Shown: positions 58,415 through 64,000 of the stretch, piece by piece
How positions within the stretch are numbered: position 1 is the stretch's first letter
How the letters are laid out: each line of letters begins with the position of its first letter
Assembly: GCA_023461035.1 (NCBI GenBank)
Contig: JAEWOD010000007.1
Span: forward strand, 1-64,000
Reading direction: 5' to 3'
Length of the DNA: 64,000 bases
From: Bacteroidota bacterium
GTDB lineage: Bacteria > Bacteroidota > Bacteroidia > Flavobacteriales > Weeksellaceae
Notes under the pieces: generated by a model
Database searches by the model: none
Seen by the model: only the letters and a program-made list of their open reading frames with translations
What the model was told of the DNA's origin: nothing
Translations under genes and position numbers: made by a program

Positions 58415-59635
58415 TTAGTGTTCTAATTTCTTAATTATGAGGGCAGAATTGGTTCCGCCAAATCCAAAAGAATTCGACAAAAATACATCAAAATTTTGGT
58501 TTAACGTATTTTTAACTAAATTCAAATTTTTTGCAGCCTCGTCAACTTCTTCCAGATTGATGTTGGGGGCGACAAATCCGTTTTGCATCATCAGCATCGA
58601 ATAAACCACTTCGCTCGTCCCGGCCATCCAGCATTCGTGTCCCGTCATGGATTTGGTAGAACTTACAAAAGGATTTCCGCCGAAAACTGCGTCTATGGCT
58701 CTGGCTTCGTTTGCATCACCGATGGGTGTGGAAGTAGCATGAGCGTTGATGTACTGGATTTCTTCCGGTTTCATGCCCGATTGTTGAAGTGCCATTTCCA
58801 TCGCACGTTTCGGGCCGTCGATGTTGGGTGTGGAAATATGATCGCCATTGGAAGAAAATCCATAACCGACGACTTCTGCCAAAATGTTTGCTCCTCTTTT
58901 TACGGCGGATTCATAATCCTCCAAAATGATGGTTGCCGCACCGCCACCCGGAATCAGTCCGTCGCGTTGGGTATCAAACGGACGTGAAGCTTTGGTAGGT
59001 TCGTTTTCACGGACGGAGAAAACACCCAGTCCGTCAAAACTTCCCATCGAATATTTATTGGTTTCCTGCGCACCACCACAAATCACGATGTCCTGCAATC
59101 CTTGTTTTATCAATAAAAATCCCAAGCCAATCGAATGAGATCCACTTGCGCAAGCCGCACTGATGGTCATATTGATACCTTTGATTTTGTAAATCGTCGA
59201 TAAATTCATGGTAACCGTGGAATTCATTGATTTGAAAATAGCGCCTGAGCCGACGAGGGTTGTGTCTTTTTTTTCTCTGACTAATTCTATGGATTCCCAA
59301 ACCGATTTAGAAACCGAATCGTTTCCATATAAAAGTCCGACGATGTTTTCGTCAAAGAATTCAGAAGAAACATTCGCATTTTTCAGTGCTTCTTCAGTCG
59401 CTACAAAGGCATATTCGCTTTCCTCTGCCATGGAAATCCGTTGGCGGCGCGAAAGTGAGCTTTTTAAATCCACCGGTTCTACAAATCCGGTCAGAGCTGA
59501 CCGGAATCCGAAGTCTTTTCGTTCCTGAGAAAAGATGATTCCGGATTTGCCTTGATATAATGATTGTTGTACTTCTTCCAGATTTTTTCCTAAAGAAGAA
59601 TAAATGCCCATTCCTGTTATGACTACACGCCTCAT
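58415..59635 (-). CDS. Beta-ketoacyl-ACP synthase II, FabF-like
   Basis: This 406-residue protein has its nucleophile Cys162 in TISAACASGSHSIGLG, with INAHATSTPIGDANE and SMTGHECWMAGTSEVVYSM supplying histidines. HATSTP replaces HGTSTP. The start MRRVVITGMGIYSSLG is the family start; the open frame extends 30 codons further into the fabG-like gene. It is 14 bases downstream of that gene and belongs to the ammonia-lyase operon. Confidence 0.92.
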   Translation of the reverse strand: MRRVVITGMGIYSSLGKNLEEVQQSLYQGKSGIIFSQERKDFGFRSALTGFVEPVDLKSSLSRRQRISMAEESEYAFVATEEALKNANVSSEFFDENIVGLLYGNDSVSKSVWESIELVREKKDTTLVGSGAIFKSMNSTVTMNLSTIYKIKGINMTISAACASGSHSIGLGFLLIKQGLQDIVICGGAQETNKYSMGSFDGLGVFSVRENEPTKASRPFDTQRDGLIPGGGAATIILEDYESAVKRGANILAEVVGYGFSSNGDHISTPNIDGPKRAMEMALQQSGMKPEEIQYINAHATSTPIGDANEARAIDAVFGGNPFVSSTKSMTGHECWMAGTSEVVYSMLMMQNGFVAPNINLEEVDEAAKNLNLVKNTLNQNFDVFLSNSFGFGGTNSALIIKKLEH

Positions 59636-59649
59636 TTCCAATCTTTCAT

Positions 59650-60390
59650 TTAGCTGTAAATACCGCCATTGATGTTTATGGTTTCCCCGGTGATATAAGA
59701 AGCCTTTCGCGAAGCCAGAAAACAAATCAGATCCGCAACTTCTTCCGCTTGACCGAAACGATTTAAAGGTACTAAATTTTTTAATTGGGATTGGTCTAAA
59801 TCACTGGTCATATCGGTTTCGATGAATCCCGGAGCTACGGCATTGACCGTAATATTCCGTTTGGCGATTTCCTGTGCAAGGGCTTTGGTGGCTCCAATCA
59901 ACCCGGCTTTGGCGGCCGAATAATTCACTTGTCCCGGGGTGCCTTTCATGCCGGAAACCGAAGCTACATTGATAATCCTCCCATAGCGGTTTTTGAGTAA
60001 ATCCTGGATTAAATTTCGGGTGACATTGTAAAATCCGTTCAGTGTGGTGTTGAGGACTTTGTCCCAATCCTCGTCTTCCATGAACATCATCAGCCCGTCC
60101 CTTGTGATGCCGGCGTTGTTAACGATGACTTCAATAATGGCTTCGGGATTTTCTTCTTTCCAATGGTTTAATTTAGTATTTACTTCTTCTTTATCATTGA
60201 CATCAAACTGAATCAATTCGGCTTTACCGCCATTGTCCTGGATGACTTGAAGGGTTTCTTCGGCGGCTTTTTGGTTGGATTGATAATTAATCAGAACGGG
60301 ATATCCCAATTCCTCAGCTATTTTAATGGCTGTTTCACGTCCAATTCCTCTCGACCCACCTGTAATCAATGCATATTTTTCTTTACCCAT
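59650..60390 (-). CDS. fabG: 3-oxoacyl-ACP reductase, FabG-like SDR
   Basis: This 246-residue NADPH-dependent short-chain reductase has the cofactor loop TGGSRGIG (10-17), NNAG, the catalytic Ser-Tyr-Lys in NVASVSGMKGTPGQVNYSAAKAG, and PGFIETDMT. It reduces the 3-oxoacyl-ACP made by the cluster ketosynthases. It starts 3 bases after the WG-repeat gene. Confidence 0.94.
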   Translation of the reverse strand: MGKEKYALITGGSRGIGRETAIKIAEELGYPVLINYQSNQKAAEETLQVIQDNGGKAELIQFDVNDKEEVNTKLNHWKEENPEAIIEVIVNNAGITRDGLMMFMEDEDWDKVLNTTLNGFYNVTRNLIQDLLKNRYGRIINVASVSGMKGTPGQVNYSAAKAGLIGATKALAQEIAKRNITVNAVAPGFIETDMTSDLDQSQLKNLVPLNRFGQAEEVADLICFLASRKASYITGETININGGIYS

Positions 60391-60393
60391 TTT

Positions 60394-61521
60394 TTATTTT
60401 GTAAAGTTTTCTGCGTTATCAAACCATCCGCCAACTACATTTCCTGATTTATCAATAAATCCCCATTGTTTTTTGTTTTTTACTCTGGCAAGACCATTGA
60501 TAAATCCTTTTTGATCCCCACCTTGTAAAAATCCGATAAAAGCAGTTGAGATGTCATATTGATCGGGAATGACCATGTTACCTGATTTGTCGATAAATCC
60601 CCAGAGTTTGTCTTTTTTTACCGGTGCCAAACCATCAGCGGAAAATATTTCGGCGTCTTTAAATTGAGGTTCGATGGCTATGTTTCCATTGGTGTCCACA
60701 AATCCCCATTTTTTATCGATATTTACCGGCGCAAGTCCTTGGCTAAATGCACGTACTTTTTCAAATTTGGGTTCAATTACCCAATTTCCTTTGGTATCGA
60801 TGAAGCCGATTTTATTGTCTTTTTTGGCATAAGTTAGGGTCGCATTGCTTCCGAAAAATTCCCAAACATTTGTTGCGCCATCCACTTTTTTGAAAGATTT
60901 ATCTGAGCCGATCAATCCCCAGTCAGTTCCTTTTCGGGCAACAATTATTTTATTGTCCGATACATTTATTTCATCATATTCGGCCGGGATATATACTTTT
61001 CCGTCTTTTGAAATCAATCCCCATTTTTCATTTTCGCTGAATTTCGCCCAACCTTGATAAAAAGGTTTGATGTCTTTGTAAGTTGGCGCAAGGATTACTT
61101 TTCCTTTGGTATCCATAAATCCTACTTTTTCTGTCTGACGGATAAAAGCTATTCCGTCTTCAAAATCGTATTTTTTATCGGTTTCGGGAAAGTAATCCAA
61201 TTCATTGCCGGATTTATCAATGTAAAACCAATTTTTATTGGATTCAACCAATGCAATTCCGCTGTTAAAGGCCTTTACGCGATCAAACTTTGGTTCGATT
61301 ACCGTCGTTCCTGCGGCATTTATATATCCCCATTTTCCGTCAACCAATACAGCCGCCATGCCGTCAGAGAAATTTCCGGCTTGTTTGAATTCAATCGGGA
61401 TGGCTATTTTTCCCGATTTGTCCATAAAGCCAAATTTTTTGTCTTTTCCTACCACAGCCAATTCCTGCGCGGAGACCCATCCCATAACCAGAGAAAGGAT
61501 AAAAATGAAAGTTGTTTTCAT
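60394..61521 (-). CDS. Secreted WG-repeat protein inside the pigment operon
   Basis: This 375-residue protein has a signal peptide (GWVSA-Q) and about eight WG-type repeats of roughly 45 residues. Each is of the form 'KWGFVDTNGNIAIEPQFKDAEIFSADGLAPV'. The repeats fill nearly the whole protein and suggest a beta-rich binding surface. No enzymatic domain is present. It lies 27 bases after the ammonia-lyase gene and 3 bases before fabG, so it is co-transcribed with core biosynthesis genes despite having no known role in pigment synthesis. Confidence 0.85.
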   Translation of the reverse strand: MKTTFIFILSLVMGWVSAQELAVVGKDKKFGFMDKSGKIAIPIEFKQAGNFSDGMAAVLVDGKWGYINAAGTTVIEPKFDRVKAFNSGIALVESNKNWFYIDKSGNELDYFPETDKKYDFEDGIAFIRQTEKVGFMDTKGKVILAPTYKDIKPFYQGWAKFSENEKWGLISKDGKVYIPAEYDEINVSDNKIIVARKGTDWGLIGSDKSFKKVDGATNVWEFFGSNATLTYAKKDNKIGFIDTKGNWVIEPKFEKVRAFSQGLAPVNIDKKWGFVDTNGNIAIEPQFKDAEIFSADGLAPVKKDKLWGFIDKSGNMVIPDQYDISTAFIGFLQGGDQKGFINGLARVKNKKQWGFIDKSGNVVGGWFDNAENFTK

Positions 61522-61548
61522 AAATTGAAGAATTTAGTAGTTGATAAT

Positions 61549-63066
61549 TTATTTCATGATAAAGGATTTGATCTTTTGCAGCTCGGGCGACAAAACGATA
61601 TCCTCTTTAAAAGTAGGAACAATTTTCCGTATTTCGGTATAAATTTCTTTGGCTCTCGGGGATAATTTTTCAAAACACCCCAAATGGTCAATCGCCTGAA
61701 CCAGAGTCAATAATTGGATGGAAATGACTTCAAAAGAATTTTCAATTACTTTTTTGGTCAGTAATGAAGCATTGGTGCCCATGCTTACCACGTCCTGATT
61801 GTCTTTGTTGTTCGGAATGCTGTGGATGTACATGGAAGTGGAAAGGGTTTGGTTCTCCGCCGTAGTCGAAGTAGCGGTGAACTGCGCTCCCTGCATCCCG
61901 AAATTCAATCCCAATTTCCCCAGATTCACAAACGCCGGAAGCATTTGATTCAAATCCGGGTTCAGTAAGTAATTCAACTGTCTTTCCTGTAACATGCTCA
62001 GTTTGGTAATGGCAATTCGCAATTTGTCCATTTCAAATGAAACATAATCACCGTGGAAATTTCCGCCGTGGTAAACATTTTGTGATTCCACATCCACGAT
62101 CGGATTGTCATTGGCAGAATTCACTTCTTCCACCAATATCTTTTTCGCATTTTCCAAACTCTCGAAAATCGGCCCTAAAATCTGAGGAACACAACGGATA
62201 GAGTAATATTCCTGTAATTTGTCTTTGAAAATTTCTTCCTGGACTTTTCCGTTGTACAAATGTTCCGCTCTTTTTCGGATCAATTGGCTTCCGGAAATAA
62301 ATGCCCGCATACGGGCTGCGATTTGTTGTTGGCCCGAATGTTTTTTGGTCGAATTCAATTTCTCCGATAAATGGTCATCATAAGCGCCCATAATTTCATT
62401 GATCAAAGAAGAACAGGAAATCGCCCAGTCCAACAGTTTTTCTGCCTGAATAATGTTAACGATACCCACTCCTGACATCACAGAAGTCCCGTTCATCAAA
62501 GCCAAACCTTCTCTCAAATGAATTTTCAGAGGAATCAAACCTTCTGACTCAAATACCTCTTTGGTGGATTTTTTCTCTCCTTTATAAAACACTTCACCTT
62601 CACCGATTAAAATCAATGCCAGATGTGCCAATTGTACCAAATCACCACTTGCTCCTACGCCGCCATGCTGGTAAATAACGGGAATGATATTTCGGTTGAT
62701 GAGTTCTTTCATCAATTCTACTGCAGAAATATGGATGCCGGAGTGCCCAAGCGAAAGCGTGTTCAGCCGGGCAAGCATAGAGGATTTCACATAGGATTCC
62801 GGTAAAACTTCACCCAGTCCGCTGGCGTGGCTTCGTATGAGGTTATATTGTAGTTGAATTCTGTCCTGATCATCGATGCGGTACTGCGCCATAGGGCCAA
62901 AACCCGTGTTGACACCATAAATAATCTTATTTTCTGCAAATTGGTTCAGGAAATCAAAACTCTCATTTATCCTTTTTTGGATAAAGTCTGAAAGCTCAAT
63001 TTTCTCATTATCAAATACTACCCTTTGAAATTCCTCCAGTGTAACGGAACCTTTAATTTGAATCAT
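61549..63066 (-). CDS. Aromatic amino acid ammonia-lyase (tyrosine/histidine type)
   Basis: This 505-residue enzyme has the Ala-Ser-Gly triad at 139-141 (GGVGASGDLVQLAHLAL), from which the MIO cofactor forms. It also has Tyr50 in IYGVNTGFG and LIRSHASGLGE at the selectivity region. In flexirubin loci the homologue deaminates tyrosine to 4-coumarate, the aryl starter. The SH pair resembles histidine ammonia-lyase as well as flavobacterial tyrosine lyases, so specificity rests on context. It is the first gene of the operon. Confidence 0.9.
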   Translation of the reverse strand: MIQIKGSVTLEEFQRVVFDNEKIELSDFIQKRINESFDFLNQFAENKIIYGVNTGFGPMAQYRIDDQDRIQLQYNLIRSHASGLGEVLPESYVKSSMLARLNTLSLGHSGIHISAVELMKELINRNIIPVIYQHGGVGASGDLVQLAHLALILIGEGEVFYKGEKKSTKEVFESEGLIPLKIHLREGLALMNGTSVMSGVGIVNIIQAEKLLDWAISCSSLINEIMGAYDDHLSEKLNSTKKHSGQQQIAARMRAFISGSQLIRKRAEHLYNGKVQEEIFKDKLQEYYSIRCVPQILGPIFESLENAKKILVEEVNSANDNPIVDVESQNVYHGGNFHGDYVSFEMDKLRIAITKLSMLQERQLNYLLNPDLNQMLPAFVNLGKLGLNFGMQGAQFTATSTTAENQTLSTSMYIHSIPNNKDNQDVVSMGTNASLLTKKVIENSFEVISIQLLTLVQAIDHLGCFEKLSPRAKEIYTEIRKIVPTFKEDIVLSPELQKIKSFIMK

Positions 63067-63100
63067 AACAATTAACTCTATAATTTTTAAAGAGAGGATG

Positions 63101-63127
63101 CAAATTTAAGAATATCTGTTAAATTTG
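63101..63127. promoter_or_regulatory. Divergent promoter boxes between the lyase and flavoprotein genes
   Basis: TAAATTTG occurs on the minus strand (63101-63108, towards the ammonia-lyase) and on the plus strand (63120-63127, towards the flavoprotein). They are 11 bases apart and face outward, so transcription in the two directions may compete or be co-regulated. Confidence 0.55.
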
Positions 63128-63152
63128 GCTTGAAATTAAGACTTAAAAACGA

Positions 63153-64000
63153 ATGAAAACCGAATTTGTCGATGTTCTGGTCATAGGAGCCGGGCCTTCC
63201 GGAGCTGTTTCAGCCTCCATTCTCCACCAAAAAGGGATAAAAGTTAAAGTAGTGGAAAAGCAGAAATTCCCAAGATTTGTCATAGGAGAAAGTCTGATTC
63301 CCAGAGTGATGGATAATTTTGACGAAGCCGGATTTATAGAAGGAATCCTGGAGAAAAATTTTGAAAAAAAGCTGGGAGCGAGGTTTTTACGTGGAGAAGA
63401 AGTCTGTAATTTCGATTTCAGCCAAAAATTTTCAAAAGGTTGGGACTGGACCTGGCAACTTCCACGTGCCGAATTTGATAAAACGCTGACCGACATTCTG
63501 GAAAGCAGAGGAGTGGACATAGAGTTTGAAACAGGGGTTGACCATGTGGAATTTCACGGAACGGATTCCGTAACCACCGTTTCCAATTCCGAAGGAACCA
63601 AACAAATCCATGCCAAATTCATCATTGATTCCAGTGGTTACGGACGTGTTTTGCCAAAAATTTTGAATCTGGACGCACCCAGTTCGTTGGATTCCATGGC
63701 AGCTATTTTTGTCCACCTGAAAGATGAAAGAAGACCGGAAGGAGTAGAAGGAACTCTGATTACCTTTGATGTGCTGACACAGAAAAACTGGTTTTGGGTG
63801 ATTCCTTTTTCAAATGGGATTTCTTCGTTGGGATTGGTTGCGCCAAAAGAATATCTGGAGTCGATTGATACAGGAGATAACACAAAAACGTTCCAAAACA
63901 TCATCAACCAATCCGATTATTACAAAGATCGTTTTGACGGTTTGGAATTTTTATTTGAACCGAAAAAAATTGTTTCTTATTCGGCTGCCGTAAAACAATT
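63153..64000 (+). CDS. FAD-dependent oxidoreductase/halogenase-like protein, cut by window edge
   Basis: The reading frame starts at the ATG at 63153 and is open to the last base (282 codons). MKTEFVDVLVIGAGPSGAVSASIL holds the FAD-binding GxGxxG (12-17), followed by PRFVIGESLIP and GYGRVLP. WFWVIP at 213-218 matches the WxWxIP motif of flavin-dependent halogenases. Many flexirubin loci carry a relative annotated as tryptophan-halogenase-like. Ring chlorination or hydroxylation of the pigment is possible. The C-terminus is not visible. Confidence 0.85.
   Translation, partial: MKTEFVDVLVIGAGPSGAVSASILHQKGIKVKVVEKQKFPRFVIGESLIPRVMDNFDEAGFIEGILEKNFEKKLGARFLRGEEVCNFDFSQKFSKGWDWTWQLPRAEFDKTLTDILESRGVDIEFETGVDHVEFHGTDSVTTVSNSEGTKQIHAKFIIDSSGYGRVLPKILNLDAPSSLDSMAAIFVHLKDERRPEGVEGTLITFDVLTQKNWFWVIPFSNGISSLGLVAPKEYLESIDTGDNTKTFQNIINQSDYYKDRFDGLEFLFEPKKIVSYSAAVKQ

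Noticed and set aside
63143..63907. Three minus-strand frames at the right edge
   Set aside because: The plus strand carries an uninterrupted FAD-binding protein with clear motifs over the same stretch; the minus frames are its shadows.

Overview
The window looks like a chromosome segment of a low-GC Bacteroidota bacterium of class Flavobacteriia, probably a Weeksellaceae/Chryseobacterium-like member, though the genus cannot be fixed from sequence alone. The evidence is a MurF-Alr fusion, a T9SS C-terminal signal remnant, TAnnTTTG-type promoter boxes, scarce Shine-Dalgarno sequences, secreted proteins with an N-terminal 'QIGIGTTTP' start, tandem acnB and acnA, and a flexirubin/dialkylresorcinol pigment locus. 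No rRNA, tRNA or CRISPR was recognised.

Region 1 (1-36.4 kb) is housekeeping mixed with accessory genes. From left to right it holds: a tandem triplet of secreted C-type-lectin-like proteins; thiL with a thioesterase; a lipocalin-like lipoprotein; an M48 protease; recX overlapped by an ORF6N gene; murF-alr; tdk with a RelE-type toxin-antitoxin pair; an S1/P1 nuclease; a DUF6909-like protein and a DUF3109 protein; a NUMOD4/HNH gene; dxs, a DUF59 protein and an SPFH protein; a Fur-family regulator with a Zn/Cd P-type ATPase; argH; an ECF sigma factor with a probable anti-sigma factor; acnB and acnA; a REP-associated transposase (RAYT) flanked by its palindromes; three tandem immunity-like small genes; and a DUF6515 protein.

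Region 2 (36.4-64 kb, open at the right edge) is a flexirubin/aryl-polyene-dialkylresorcinol cluster, almost all on the minus strand. It encodes a tyrosine/histidine-type ammonia-lyase for the aryl starter, two acyl carrier proteins, three ketosynthases with an intact active-site Cys, two Cys-less ketosynthase-like partners, a FabG reductase, three hotdog dehydratase-like proteins, a thioesterase, DarA, two DarB paralogues, an LpxL-type acyltransferase, a BtrH-like protein, an ABC-2 exporter, a LolA/LolB-like pair with a small beta-barrel, a polysaccharide deacetylase, a GT2-DUF2062 protein and, at the right edge, a partial flavoprotein with a halogenase-type WxWxIP motif. The expected division of labour is starter supply, polyene chain extension, resorcinol formation, ester assembly and delivery to the outer membrane. 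Three plus-strand islands interrupt the cluster: a toxin-antitoxin pair, a two-gene unit and a serine hydrolase.

The least explained material is intergenic: a two-copy MITE-like element of about 179 bp, a 216-bp element with nested inverted repeats upstream of acnB, a RAYT/REP system, a family of ACCTC-type hairpins, and a widespread intergenic repeat captured in frame inside dxs.
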